The notes beneath the pieces are model-generated. The model had not been told where the DNA came from, did not search any database, and saw only the letters and a program-made list of their open reading frames with translations. From NCBI GenBank assembly GCA_963756715.1, contig CAVWOV010000032.1, positions 1-64,000 of the forward strand: 64,000 nucleotides of DNA. Reading direction: 5' to 3'. This stretch comes from VAZQ01 sp963756715 (GTDB lineage Bacteria; Pseudomonadota; Alphaproteobacteria; Rhizobiales; Xanthobacteraceae). Positions 25,666 through 35,053 of this stretch are shown here, piece by piece (positions within the stretch are counted from its first letter, which is position 1; each line of letters begins with the position of its first letter). Made by a program: the position numbers and the translations under genes.

Positions 25666-28635
25666 TCACTGTCCCACTTGCTGTTCGACCGTCACCGGGA
25701 CGGTGAACGAAAACACCGATCCTTCGCCCAGGTTCGATTCGACCCAGATCCGCCCGCCATGCATCTCGACAATCCGCTTGGAGATTGAAAGGCCAAGCCC
25801 AGTCCCGCCTTTCTTCTTGGTGGCGGAGCTGTCGGCCTGCTGGAATTCCTCAAATATCTTGCCCCGATCGGTTTCAGAGATGCCAGGCCCGGTATCGCGC
25901 ACCGACAGCGTGTACGAGCCGTTGCTCGCCGATGCCTTGATGGCAATTTCACCCGCATCGGTGAATTTGATTGCGTTGCCGACCAAATTCAACAGGACCT
26001 GCGCGAGACGGCGTTCGTCGCCGTGGGCTGTCGGTAGATTTGGCGGCACCTCGATCTTGAGGGCGAGTTGCTTGGCGGTGGCAAGGGGCTCGACGGCCGA
26101 GAACACGCTGTGAACGACACCCTTGATCGAATAGTCGGTGAGCGAAAGTGTCAATTGTCCGGCCTCGATCTTCGAAAGATCGAGCACGTCGTTGATCAGC
26201 CCCAGGAGATGCTTGCCATTGGCCTGAACGCGCTGCAGCACTCCGTTCGCCCTCTCCGGCATGGCGCCGTAGATGCCGTCGAGGATCAGCTCGGTGTAGC
26301 CGAGGACCGCGTTGAGCGGCGTGCGCAACTCGTGGCTCATATTGGCAAGGAACTGCGATTTGTGCTGGCTTGCAATCTCGAGCTGCCGGCTCTTTTCGCC
26401 GATCTCGCTGAACAGGCGGGCGTTCTGAATGGCCAGCACCGATTGCGCGGCGAACGTCTGCAATAGATTGACAGTATTTTTGGAGAACTCACCCGGTGCC
26501 TTGCGACGCACAACCAGCGCCCCGACGATCTGATCGGCACCGAGCAACGGAATGATCAGAAGCGCGCGGTATCCGGCACGCACGACGACGTCGAGAACCT
26601 CGGACGCAGGCTCGCTGCGCACATCGGCAATCTGGAACGGCGCGCGTTTCAGTGCCGCCTGCCCGATGCCGGCATCGCCGATGCGGATACAGCGCTCCCG
26701 GATCGTAGCGATCAGGCCGTCGTCCATGCCGTAGGTGGAGCGCAGGCTGAATTCGCCTCTGAACTCGTCGTAATCGTAGATCGCGCCGGCATCGGTACCG
26801 GAGAGCTGCACCGCCTTGGTGACGATGGCGCTCAGCACGGTTTCAAGATCGAGCGTCGAGTTCACCGTTTGGCTGACTTCGCCAAGCGCACGCAACTCTT
26901 CGACAGACTGTGCCAGTTCGGTGGTGCGGGCGCGCAACTCGTTGAGCAGGCGGACATTCTCGATAGCGATCACGGCCTGGCTGGCAAAACTCTTCACCAG
27001 GTCGATCTGTTTGTCGGTGAATGCGCGCACCTCCTGACGATAGATGACGATGGCCCCGACCAATTCGTCTTCTTTCAGCATCGGTACGGCCAGAAACGTC
27101 CGCGCGCCGGCAGCTTCAACCAACGCCACCATGCGAGAATTTCGCTCAACATAGGCCTGTTCGTCCCGGAGATCGACGACGTGGACAACCTCTTTGCTGG
27201 CGGCCAGCCGGGCGATCGGGTTGTTAGGATTGTTGCTGACCTCGATGACCGGCGCTCGCTCCCAGTGCTCCAAGGAAGCCGCCGGTGCCTGATGAAGGGC
27301 GACAACGCGAAAGCCGCCCGCCTCCCTCAGCAATAGATTGCCGAATTTGGCCTCGCAGATCCGCGTAGCGTTGGCCAGCATGATCTCGAATACCGGCAGC
27401 AGCTCGCCAGGCGAACTGCAGATCACCCGCAGCACCTCGGACGTCGCGGTCTGCTGCTCCAGCGACTCGGTGAGCTCACGGGTGCGATCCTCGACCTTCT
27501 TCTCCAAGTCCGCATACGACTCCTGGAGTTTCCCCGCCATGTCGTTGAACTGATCGGCGAGCGTCTCGAGTTCGTCGCCGGTCTTGATCGAGATGCGCTG
27601 GCGCAGGTCGCCCGAGCCGATGCGTTCGGCGCCCGCCCGCAAAGCCTGGATCGGCACCACCATCCGGCGGGCGAGGAACATGCCGGACAGAATAGCCAAG
27701 GCCAGACCCAGCAGCAGCAGCAAGCCCGAGCGCCGGATCAATTCAAACAACGGCGCGTAGGCCTCGCCGCTCGGCAGCTCAACGAACACGATCCAGCCCG
27801 GCGCTTTGACCGCCGCGTAGGCGGTCAGCACCTTGCGGCCCTGGATGTCCTCAGCCTCCTGCACGACTTCCTCGCCCTCTCCGGAAACGGCTGCGCGTGC
27901 GGCACGCACCTGGGCGAGCGAAGTCATGTCGGTATTGCGCAACACCAGGCTGATATCGGGATGTGCGATCAGCCGTCCCTGTGCGTCGATCACGTAGGCG
28001 TGCCCGCGTTCGCCGACCTTGATCTGCGAGACCACCTCCCAGAGCAGTTTGAGACTAACCTCGGCAAAGTTGACGCCGGCATCGCGCCGCGTGCCGGCCA
28101 GCGACAGCGTCATGTAGGGTTCGGATTCGCGACGGAAATGGACCGGGCCGTAATAGACCTTCTTCGCCATCGCCTCGGTAAATCTCGGATCCTTGGAATA
28201 GTCGGTCCCCTTTTTGAACTCGTCCATCGAAAGTCGCGATACCCGCAACTGCTCCTTGCCTTGCGCGTCGAGCTGGGCAAGTTCGGTGATCGCCGGGACC
28301 TGCCGCAGCAGGCGCAGCCCGTCGAACCGGCGCGCTTCGATCATGTCGTCCGACCACGGCAGTTGTGTCGTCCAGCCGACCTGGCTCTTGATCCCGTCAA
28401 TGAACTGGTCAATTTCTTTGGCGGCGGCTGCCGCCTGCTCGCGCTGAATGCGGATGAGCGCGGCCTTGTGCTCCTGAATGGAAAAGACGATCTCAAACGC
28501 GCCGTTGGTGATCAGCGCAACACAGACGACAGCGATGAACAGAGCGACGTACTTCCGGAACAACGGTCCGCTGATCGCCCGCCAACCGACCCCGTTTGCG
28601 AAGCGGTTGGGCGTCTGTTCGTCCGGCGCCCTCAT
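25666..28635 (-). CDS. dCACHE-HAMP-GAF-GAF sensor histidine kinase
   Basis: A 989-residue protein. TM1 about 28-48, an extracytoplasmic dCACHE-like sensor about 50-295 (YYGPVHFRRESEPYMTLSLA; HAYVIDAQGRLIAHPD), TM2 about 303-323, HAMP about 325-378, coiled coil, GAF1 about 405-560, GAF2 about 585-738, HisKA with phospho-acceptor His768 (NMSHELRTPLN) and HATPase about 865-985 (LLNLVGNAIKF; GGTGLGLSISKRIVEMHGG). It has no receiver of its own. GGAGGTAGCTGC precedes ATG at 28635. It is the first gene of the block and ends 33 bases before the membrane-protein start, so it likely feeds the two downstream receivers. Confidence 0.9.
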   Translation of the reverse strand: MRAPDEQTPNRFANGVGWRAISGPLFRKYVALFIAVVCVALITNGAFEIVFSIQEHKAALIRIQREQAAAAAKEIDQFIDGIKSQVGWTTQLPWSDDMIEARRFDGLRLLRQVPAITELAQLDAQGKEQLRVSRLSMDEFKKGTDYSKDPRFTEAMAKKVYYGPVHFRRESEPYMTLSLAGTRRDAGVNFAEVSLKLLWEVVSQIKVGERGHAYVIDAQGRLIAHPDISLVLRNTDMTSLAQVRAARAAVSGEGEEVVQEAEDIQGRKVLTAYAAVKAPGWIVFVELPSGEAYAPLFELIRRSGLLLLLGLALAILSGMFLARRMVVPIQALRAGAERIGSGDLRQRISIKTGDELETLADQFNDMAGKLQESYADLEKKVEDRTRELTESLEQQTATSEVLRVICSSPGELLPVFEIMLANATRICEAKFGNLLLREAGGFRVVALHQAPAASLEHWERAPVIEVSNNPNNPIARLAASKEVVHVVDLRDEQAYVERNSRMVALVEAAGARTFLAVPMLKEDELVGAIVIYRQEVRAFTDKQIDLVKSFASQAVIAIENVRLLNELRARTTELAQSVEELRALGEVSQTVNSTLDLETVLSAIVTKAVQLSGTDAGAIYDYDEFRGEFSLRSTYGMDDGLIATIRERCIRIGDAGIGQAALKRAPFQIADVRSEPASEVLDVVVRAGYRALLIIPLLGADQIVGALVVRRKAPGEFSKNTVNLLQTFAAQSVLAIQNARLFSEIGEKSRQLEIASQHKSQFLANMSHELRTPLNAVLGYTELILDGIYGAMPERANGVLQRVQANGKHLLGLINDVLDLSKIEAGQLTLSLTDYSIKGVVHSVFSAVEPLATAKQLALKIEVPPNLPTAHGDERRLAQVLLNLVGNAIKFTDAGEIAIKASASNGSYTLSVRDTGPGISETDRGKIFEEFQQADSSATKKKGGTGLGLSISKRIVEMHGGRIWVESNLGEGSVFSFTVPVTVEQQVGQ

Positions 28636-28936
28636 GCAGCTACCTCCGCCCATGCCGCCGCCACGATCGGCATGAGCGCCCAGGCTAGGGTGGCGCTCCC
28701 ACCATCGGCGACCGGAAGGGATATGCGCGATACCAGCATCGGCAGCTTGCCTGGATCGACGCCCATGCGGATGCCGTCAACAGTTACCGCCGCTTGGCGC
28801 CAGGGTGGTCGAAACAATAGCATAGGACGACGCCGTCTGGGCGTCGTGTTCCGCTATGGAAGCACCGCATAAATTTGCGCTGCCGTTACCCTCCTAACGA
28901 TCACGCTCCGACTTGCGTCAAGTCGACGGGAAAGCG
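28636..28936. other. Intergenic region upstream of the signalling block
   Basis: It contains the presumed promoter for the kinase operon and the 3' flank of the Bug gene. A minus-strand frame of 63 codons (28632-28823) is open but has no supported product. ACGACGCC (28827-28834) pairs with GGCGTCGT (28840-28847), a weak hairpin terminator candidate for the Bug gene. Confidence 0.4.
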
Positions 28937-29941
28937 CTATTTCAGCGTAACGCCGGCAGTCTTCACAGCCTCGCCCCAGACCTTGATCTCGTTCGCGATG
29001 AAGGCTGAAAAGGCCGCCGGACTGGTGTCGGCGGCGGGCTCGGCGCCGGCCTTCTTCACGTGCTCGCGAAAACTCGGATCCTTGAGAGCGGTGGCAAATT
29101 CCGCCGAGAGGCGATCGACAATGTCCTTCGGCGTGTTGGCAGGCCCCATCATGCCGGTCCACGAAACCATGTGGAATCCTGGAAAGCCCTGTTCGGCAAG
29201 CGTCGGAACGTCCGGCGCCTCGGCCGAGCGCGTGGCGCTCGAGACCGCCAGCATCCGGATCAGGCCGGCGCGGGCCTGAGGCAGCGCTTCGGAGATCGGC
29301 ACGAACATCGTCGGGACGTGACCGGCGATAATGTCGGTGAGCGCGAGCGATGTGCCGCGATAGCTCACATTCGACATTTCCAGGCCGGCACGTTTGAGGA
29401 AGATCGACATGATGAGGTTGCTGGAGCTGCCCGGCCCGCCGCCTCCCGCATAAACCAGCTTTCCTTTTTGCGCTTTCACATAGGCGATGAATTCGGCAAC
29501 GGACTTGGCAGGAATCTTCGGGTTAACCACCAGAACCTGGGGCGCAACGCTGAACAGACTGATCGGCGCGAAATCCTTCACCGGATCATATCCAACCTTG
29601 GTGATCGCCGGGAACGAGGCGATGGTGGACGTCGGCGCCCACAGAAAGGTGTATCCGTCCGGTGCCGAGCGCGCGACTGCTTCGGTCGCGATGCTGCCAT
29701 TGCCGCCGACGCGATTCTCCACGATGAATTGGTGGCCGAATTTTTCGCCTAGACGCCCTGCCGCCAGCCTGGCCATCACGTCGATGTTGCCGCCGGCCGC
29801 GAACGGCACGAGGATTTTCGGCGATCGCTGCGGCCAATTCTGCGCCTGTGCGGCGGAGGTCCCACAAACCAACGGGAGTGCGACGAGAGCACCCAGGACG
29901 TAGCCACAGACAGCGCTTGCGGATGTGCAAACTCGGATCAT
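28937..29941 (-). CDS. Bug/TctC-family periplasmic solute receptor
   Basis: A 334-residue protein with a signal peptide ending AQAQ. The mature Bug fold has ILVPFAAGGNIDVMARLAAG, FIVENRVGGNGSIATEAVA, SAPDGYTFLWAP, a VPTLAEQGFPGF block and GMMGPANTPKDIVDRLSAEF. Bug receptors feed TctAB-type tripartite carriers, typically for carboxylates such as citrate, phthalate or nicotinate. No tctA or tctB is in the window, so this is an orphan receptor like the five others here. It is monocistronic and well separated from its neighbours. Confidence 0.9.
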   Translation of the reverse strand: MIRVCTSASAVCGYVLGALVALPLVCGTSAAQAQNWPQRSPKILVPFAAGGNIDVMARLAAGRLGEKFGHQFIVENRVGGNGSIATEAVARSAPDGYTFLWAPTSTIASFPAITKVGYDPVKDFAPISLFSVAPQVLVVNPKIPAKSVAEFIAYVKAQKGKLVYAGGGGPGSSSNLIMSIFLKRAGLEMSNVSYRGTSLALTDIIAGHVPTMFVPISEALPQARAGLIRMLAVSSATRSAEAPDVPTLAEQGFPGFHMVSWTGMMGPANTPKDIVDRLSAEFATALKDPSFREHVKKAGAEPAADTSPAAFSAFIANEIKVWGEAVKTAGVTLK

Positions 29942-30112
29942 GTTGGCACCTGTGAGGAATAGAAAATTCGCGCCGGACGCTGCGCAACGGGCGACACGCT
30001 GTCAACTCGGATAATCGTCACAATCGCAGGCACCGCGGCGGAAAGGTCTATTTGCCGCGTGAGTTCCGTAATGGACAATCCGCGACACCGGGCCGCCGAG
30101 TTCCGCCGCGCG

Positions 30113-30568
30113 CTACTCGTCGCGGTAAATGCGCTCACGCCGTTCGTGGCGCTCCTGAGCCTCGACCGAGAGGGTCGCGATCGGGCGGGCCTCAAGCCGC
30201 TTGAGCGAGATGGGCTCGCCGGTTTCCTCGCAATAGCCGTAGGTGCCGTCATCGAGCCGCGTCAAGGCGGCCTCGATCTTGGCGATCAGCTTGCGTTGAC
30301 GGTCGCGGGCACGCAATTCGATTGCGCGGTCGGTCTCCGAGGAGGCGCGGTCGGCGAGATCCGGATGGTTCTCATTCTCGGCCTGGAGATGCGCCAACGT
30401 CTCCTTGGCCTCCTTCAGGATCTCATCCCGCCAAGTCAGCAATCGCAGGCGGAAGTATTCCCGCTGGCGATCGCCCATGAACGGCTCTTTGTCGCTCGGC
30501 CGATAGGTTTTGTCCGCCACAACAGGGTGGCCGTTCTTTTTCTCCGGACGCATCTTCTCAGAACGCAT
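30113..30568 (-). CDS. dksA: RNA polymerase-binding transcription factor DksA
   Basis: A 151-residue protein. A coiled-coil region (FRLRLLTWRDEILKEAKETL) with the tip-type acidic residues DLADRASSETDRAIE is followed by the DksA/TraR finger, GTYGYCEETGEPISLKRLEA and RPIATLSVEAQERHERRERI. Only one finger cysteine remains, as is usual in alphaproteobacterial DksA. It acts with ppGpp on RNA polymerase in the stringent response. ATG at 30568 follows GGGGAAAC; upstream in-frame starts are implausible. A TTAACCAT CtrA-like 8-mer lies 280 bases upstream. Confidence 0.93.
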   Translation of the reverse strand: MRSEKMRPEKKNGHPVVADKTYRPSDKEPFMGDRQREYFRLRLLTWRDEILKEAKETLAHLQAENENHPDLADRASSETDRAIELRARDRQRKLIAKIEAALTRLDDGTYGYCEETGEPISLKRLEARPIATLSVEAQERHERRERIYRDE

Positions 30569-30954
30569 CGTTTCCCCGTGCCAGGACGAACCCCCCTGCT
30601 CGCGGGGCGAGCTTATATAGGGACAGCGGGTGATCGACAATACGCTTTTGCAGCCAAATTGCCGCCCGGTGAAAGCGCCCAAAAGGCGTGCCCTGGCAAA
30701 TCGTTGCGCGGGCCGTGCGAGCCAACGGATAGGGCACTTTCACACCCTGGCACAGCGCGATCTCGACCGACTATGCCCGCCCCCCGCGAACGGCTTGGCA
30801 TACGCGAACCGGCAAAATTACGCGATCCGGCCTTCAGTTACCCGAGATGGTTAACCAGAGCCGGCAACAGCACCCAGGGGGCCTAAGCCCCGCTCGCCCG
30901 CTCCGGCGCGGTTCCGTTCTGCCAGGTCGCCAGGGCTTATCCCGATGAACGCAA
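30569..30954. other. Upstream region of dksA / downstream of msrB
   Basis: A 386-base spacer without a supported gene. It holds the presumed dksA promoter and, on the minus strand, TTAACCAT (30847-30854), the 8-base CtrA motif. Confidence 0.4.
30847..30854 (-). promoter_or_regulatory. CtrA-like 8-mer TTAACCAT
   Basis: An exact match on the minus strand, oriented with dksA but 280 bases from its start. One 8-mer alone is weak evidence. Confidence 0.3.
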
Positions 30955-31449
30955 TCAGGCTGGAACGTCAGGCATGAACATCATCGCGATGCCGTTCATG
31001 CAGTAGCGCTGCCCGGTCGGCTGCGGCCCGTCGGAAAACACGTGGCCCAGATGCCCGCCGCAGCGCCGGCAGTGCACCTCGGTGCGCGGGATCAGCAGGA
31101 CGCGGTCGGTGCGGGTGCTGACCGCATTCGGCAGCGGCCGATAGAAGCTCGGCCAGCCGGTCCCGCTCTCATATTTCGTCTCGGAGGAAAACAGCGGCAG
31201 ATCGCAGGCCGCACAGCTAAAGACGCCTTTGCGCTTTTCCCGGTTGAGCGGGCTCGATCCTGGGACCTCGGTGTGGTGCAGCCGCAAAACCTCGTACTGC
31301 GGCTTGGTCAGGATGCGCCGCCATTCGCTGTCGCTCTTGTCGACTTCAAAGGTGCCCGCCGCCTCGACGTCCGAACCGTCAAGCCAGCGCAGACCGACGA
31401 CCGCCGCGACGGCGGCGCCGCTCAGCAGGAGGAGCCGGCGATCAATCAT
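30955..31449 (-). CDS. msrB: Exported methionine-R-sulfoxide reductase B
   Basis: A 164-residue protein. An N-terminal signal (MIDRRLLLLSGAAVAAVVGL) places it in the periplasm. The MsrB domain has two CxxC zinc motifs (FSCAACDLPLF; HCRRCGGHLGHVF), TGWPSFYRPLP, and the catalytic RYCMNGIAMMF cysteine. It reduces the R form of protein methionine sulfoxide. It starts three bases after the msrA stop on the same strand, so the pair repairs both stereoisomers outside the cytoplasm. Confidence 0.93.
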   Translation of the reverse strand: MIDRRLLLLSGAAVAAVVGLRWLDGSDVEAAGTFEVDKSDSEWRRILTKPQYEVLRLHHTEVPGSSPLNREKRKGVFSCAACDLPLFSSETKYESGTGWPSFYRPLPNAVSTRTDRVLLIPRTEVHCRRCGGHLGHVFSDGPQPTGQRYCMNGIAMMFMPDVPA

Positions 31450-31452
31450 GGC

Positions 31453-32049
31453 TCACTCCACCTTGCCCCACAGCTCCTGCAGCCGCGCGTCGCGCCCGCA
31501 GTTGAAACGATAGAATTTGTACCGGATCGGATTTTTGTGGTGGTAGTCCTGGTGATAATCCTCGGCCGGATAGAACTGCCCTGCCGGGACGATCTGGGTC
31601 TGCACCGGCTGCTTGAAGCGCGCCTGCACGGTGGTCTTCGACGCCTCCGCCAGCCGCCGCTGCGCGTCACCCTGATAGAAGATCGCCGAGCGATACTGAT
31701 CGCCGTGATCGCAGAACTGGTAGTCCTTCGCCAGCGGATCAATGTTGTGCCAGAACACATCGAGCAGTTTCTCGTAAGTCACCTTCGCCGGGTCGAAGAC
31801 GATCTCGACCGCCTCGGCGTGGCCGGTGCCGCCATGGGAGACTTGCTCATAGGTCGGATTGGCCTTGTGCCCGCCGGTGTAGCCGGAGGTCGTGCTGATG
31901 ACACCCGGGACCTTGTCGAAATCGGATTCCACGCACCAGAAGCAGCCACCCGCGAAGATGGCCTTGGCGGTCGTTGCCGGCGGCGTGGATTGCGCGAATG
32001 CGCCGGTGGCCGCTGCGATCATCACCGCCAGTATCAAAACCCGTCTCAT
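31453..32049 (-). CDS. msrA: Exported methionine-S-sulfoxide reductase A
   Basis: A 198-residue protein. A signal peptide (MRRVLILAVMIAAATGAFAQ) is followed by the MsrA domain with the catalytic AIFAGGCFWCVESDFDKVPG, TSGYTGGHKANPTYEQVSHG, GTGHAEAVEI and YHQDYHHKNP. It reduces the S form of methionine sulfoxide. It is first in the msrA-msrB pair with a three-base gap. The presence of signal sequences on both is a useful distinction from the usual cytoplasmic enzymes. Confidence 0.93.
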   Translation of the reverse strand: MRRVLILAVMIAAATGAFAQSTPPATTAKAIFAGGCFWCVESDFDKVPGVISTTSGYTGGHKANPTYEQVSHGGTGHAEAVEIVFDPAKVTYEKLLDVFWHNIDPLAKDYQFCDHGDQYRSAIFYQGDAQRRLAEASKTTVQARFKQPVQTQIVPAGQFYPAEDYHQDYHHKNPIRYKFYRFNCGRDARLQELWGKVE

Positions 32050-32325
32050 ATCCGTCGCCTCCCCGCCGCCGTCGCTCGATCGGCGTATTTAATCTATATT
32101 CGAATATCCCGGCTCACCCTCACCGAAACCTCAATTCAGGTCACGTTCGCGCGATCCCAAGGTGTTCACGCTTCAGATTCTAAGCCTGCCAATTGCAACG
32201 TTGGTGAACCTCGCCGCGGCCAGACATCATCGCCTCACGGGCCGTTGCGTCGCGTTGGCCGCCAGCGTCTTGCCGCTCAACGCCGCCCCGCCTAATGTCG
32301 CACCGCAACATTGGAGAGGCGGAAA

Positions 32326-33171
32326 ATGCGTTTCGAAGGCACCAGCGCGTACGTGGCCACCGACGACCTCAAGGTGGCGGTCAACGCGTCGATCACGCTC
32401 GAACGGCCGCTGCTGGTGAAGGGCGAGCCCGGCACCGGCAAGACCGTGCTGGCGCTCGAAATCGCCAAGAGCCTCGGCGCCCCGCTGATCGAATGGCACA
32501 TCAAGTCGACCACCAAAGCGATGCAGGGGCTCTACGAATACGACGCGGTGTCGCGGCTGCGTGACAGCCAGCTCGGCGATGAGAGGGTCAAGGACATCCG
32601 CAACTACATCAAGCGCGGCAAGCTGTGGGATGCGTTCGTCGCCGACGAACGGCCGGTGCTGTTGATCGACGAGGTCGACAAGGCCGACATCGAGTTTCCC
32701 AACGACCTGCTGCTGGAACTCGATCGCATGGAGTTCTTCGTCTACGAAACCGCCGAGACCGTGAAGGCGCGCCGCCGTCCCATCGTCATCATCACGTCGA
32801 ACAACGAGAAGGAATTGCCGGACGCGTTTTTGCGCCGCTGCTTCTTCCACTACATCCGCTTTCCCGACCAGGACACCATGCGGGCAATCATCGAGGTGCA
32901 CTTTCCGGGTATCAAGCAGCGCCTGGTCGCCGAAGCCCTCAAGCTGTTCTACGAAATTCGCGAGGTGCCCGGAATGAAGAAGCGGCCCTCGACCTCCGAA
33001 CTACTCGACTGGCTCAAGCTCCTGATGGTCGAGGACATCGGCCCGGAGATCCTGCGCGAGCGCGACCCGAAGAAGCTGATCCCGCCGCTCCACGGCGCGC
33101 TGATCAAGAACGAGCAGGACGTCCACTTGTTCGAGCGGCTCGCGTTCATGGCGCGTCGCGAAGGCCGCTGA
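32326..33171 (+). CDS. MoxR-family AAA+ ATPase
   Basis: A 281-residue protein. Walker A VKGEPGTGKTVLALEIA, Walker B PVLLIDEVDKADIEFPND, sensor 1 PIVIITSNNEKELPDAFLRR, and an arginine-finger region FLRRCFFHYIRFPD. GGAGAGGCGGAAA precedes ATG at 32326. MoxR ATPases act with a VWA-domain partner to insert metals or remodel enzyme complexes, and the partner gene is normally next door. Here the CoxE-like VWA gene is at 52670, on the same strand but 19.5 kb away, suggesting an insertion or rearrangement. Confidence 0.9.
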   Translation: MRFEGTSAYVATDDLKVAVNASITLERPLLVKGEPGTGKTVLALEIAKSLGAPLIEWHIKSTTKAMQGLYEYDAVSRLRDSQLGDERVKDIRNYIKRGKLWDAFVADERPVLLIDEVDKADIEFPNDLLLELDRMEFFVYETAETVKARRRPIVIITSNNEKELPDAFLRRCFFHYIRFPDQDTMRAIIEVHFPGIKQRLVAEALKLFYEIREVPGMKKRPSTSELLDWLKLLMVEDIGPEILRERDPKKLIPPLHGALIKNEQDVHLFERLAFMARREGR

Positions 33172-33196
33172 CCTATCAGGTGGCGGTGGGAGCCCG

Positions 33197-34886
33197 CTAT
33201 CGCGGACGTCCGCGCGAGCCGCGATTGTCCGGCGGGTTATAATCCGACTCGGACTGGTCCTCGTCGCGCGGGAGAGCGGGCCGCGTCAGCCGCGCGCGCC
33301 GAAGCGCGTGCTCAACACTGGCGACGGCCTCATCGACCGCCGGGCCCGGCGCCAGCAGTGCATCCGCTTGGTCGAATCCTTCATCCGCAACGCTCGTCAT
33401 CGGCGGCGCGACCGGCACCGGCGCGTCCGCCATCACCGGATCGGCCGGGAGGTCGGCCGGGACGGGCTCGGCCGGCATCGGCGCCGTGGGCATATAGGAT
33501 TGCATTTCAGGCTCCTCGCGGCCGCGCGGCCCGGCCGCTCCGCCGCGATTGAACTCCTCCTCGCGGTCGCGGGCCTGGCGCGCCTCGAAGCGTTCGCGGG
33601 CACGAAACCACCAATAATAGACCTGCTTGGCCGCACGGCCGAGCTTGCCCCCGGCCCAGACAAATTCGTACGGCGAGAACAGCCGCCAGGTGTCGTCGCT
33701 CTCGGCGATACCACGGGCGATAATGTTACCGGCCATCGCGGTCGTATTCAGGCCGTGGCCGCCAAAGCCGCTGGCCATCCAGAGGCCCGGCGAAAGTTCG
33801 CCGAGTTGCGGCATCCGGTGCAGTGCGCTTCCCAGCACTCCCGACCAGACGTGCTCGACCTCGACGTCGCCGATCTGCGGATACACCTTTGCGATGTCGG
33901 CCTTGAGCCTGCCGGCAAAGCGGCGTGGATCGGCATCCCATGTCGTCGATCGGCCCGACCATAGCAAGCGGTCGCCATCGACAATGCGATAATGGTTGTC
34001 GGCAAGATCGGTGTCGCTCACTGCGCCGCGATAGCGGATGGCGTCGAGCAGGCGCGGACCCAGCGGGGCCGTCGTGATGAGATAGGTCCAGGTCGGCAGC
34101 AGCGTGCCGGCCGCCCGCGGCATCAAGGCGCCGAGATGGACGTTGCAGGCGAGCACGATGTGGCTCGCGCGCACGCGCGCCTTCGGCGTCGTCACGCGCT
34201 TGCGTACGCCATCGGCATCGATCGAAAGGGCGCTTGTGCCCTCAAAAATGCGCGCCCCGGCGGCTTCCGCGGCCGCCGCGAGGCCGAGCGCATAGTTGAG
34301 CGGGTGCATGTGGAAGGCGCGGGGGAAATGCATGGCGTGGAAATAGTGGCGGCTGTGCAACACGTCGCGCACGCGTTCGGTAGTCCAGCCCTCGATCGCC
34401 GCGCCGAGATCCTGGCCGTAAAGCTTGAGGTCGGCGATCGCCTCCTCGATCTTGTCGGCCTTGGATACCTTGAGCCAGCCGTCGGTCGGCGCGACGCCCG
34501 GCATGCCGCGTCTCGCGGATGGTGTCGCGCACATAGTCGACGCCCATCTCCGACAAGGACCACAGGGCCTTGGCATGATCGAGCCCGACCCGGCTCACGA
34601 CCTGGTCCATCGCCACGGCAAACCCCGGCAGAACGAAACCGGCGTTGCGCCCCGAGGCGTTCCAGGCGACGCGGCGGGTCTCCAGCACACCGACCGACCA
34701 GCCGCGCCGGGCGAGCTCGTACGCCGTGGTGAGCCCGGCGAGGCCGGCACCGATCACGCAGACGTCGACGTCCAGATCATTGACGAGCGGCCCGCGGTCC
34801 GGAACCGGCACCATCGTGGCGGAATACCAGCTTGGCCCGTAGTCCGCCTGATCGGCCGCGTTCACTGTTTCGTCCCTGCGGTTCAA
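33197..34886 (-). CDS. FAD-dependent amino-acid/amine oxidoreductase (DAO family), one frameshift
   Basis: The N-terminal part (from 34886) has DVCVIGAGLAGLTTAYELAR (Rossmann FAD site) and WNASGRNAGFVLPGFAVAMD. The rest, in another frame, has WLKVSKADKIEEAIADLKLY, PTWTYLITTAPLGPR, RLLWSGRSTTWD and MASGFGGHGLNTTAMAGNII (C-terminal FAD contact). One extra base near 34506 separates them; joined it is about 560 residues. A tail of about 110 residues (33197-33530) is Pro/Ala-rich and dispensable-looking. The likely role is cytoplasmic oxidation of a glycine, putrescine or similar amine. Confidence 0.82.
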
Positions 34887-35053
34887 GATGCCGCCACCCC
34901 CGGTTTCAGCATGCTAAAGCGATTTCCTAAACCGAATCCAGATCACCGCAAAAGTTATGTCACAACAAAGGCCTAAGTTGGTTTGCGGTTCCAGCGCGGC
35001 AAAAATCGCAGTACAATTCACACGTTGTTCGCGATTGCGGGGAAACTTGCGTC

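Noticed and set aside
28632..28823. Minus-strand frame of 63 codons before the GAF kinase
   Set aside because: No recognisable product; it overlaps the kinase ribosome site and start.
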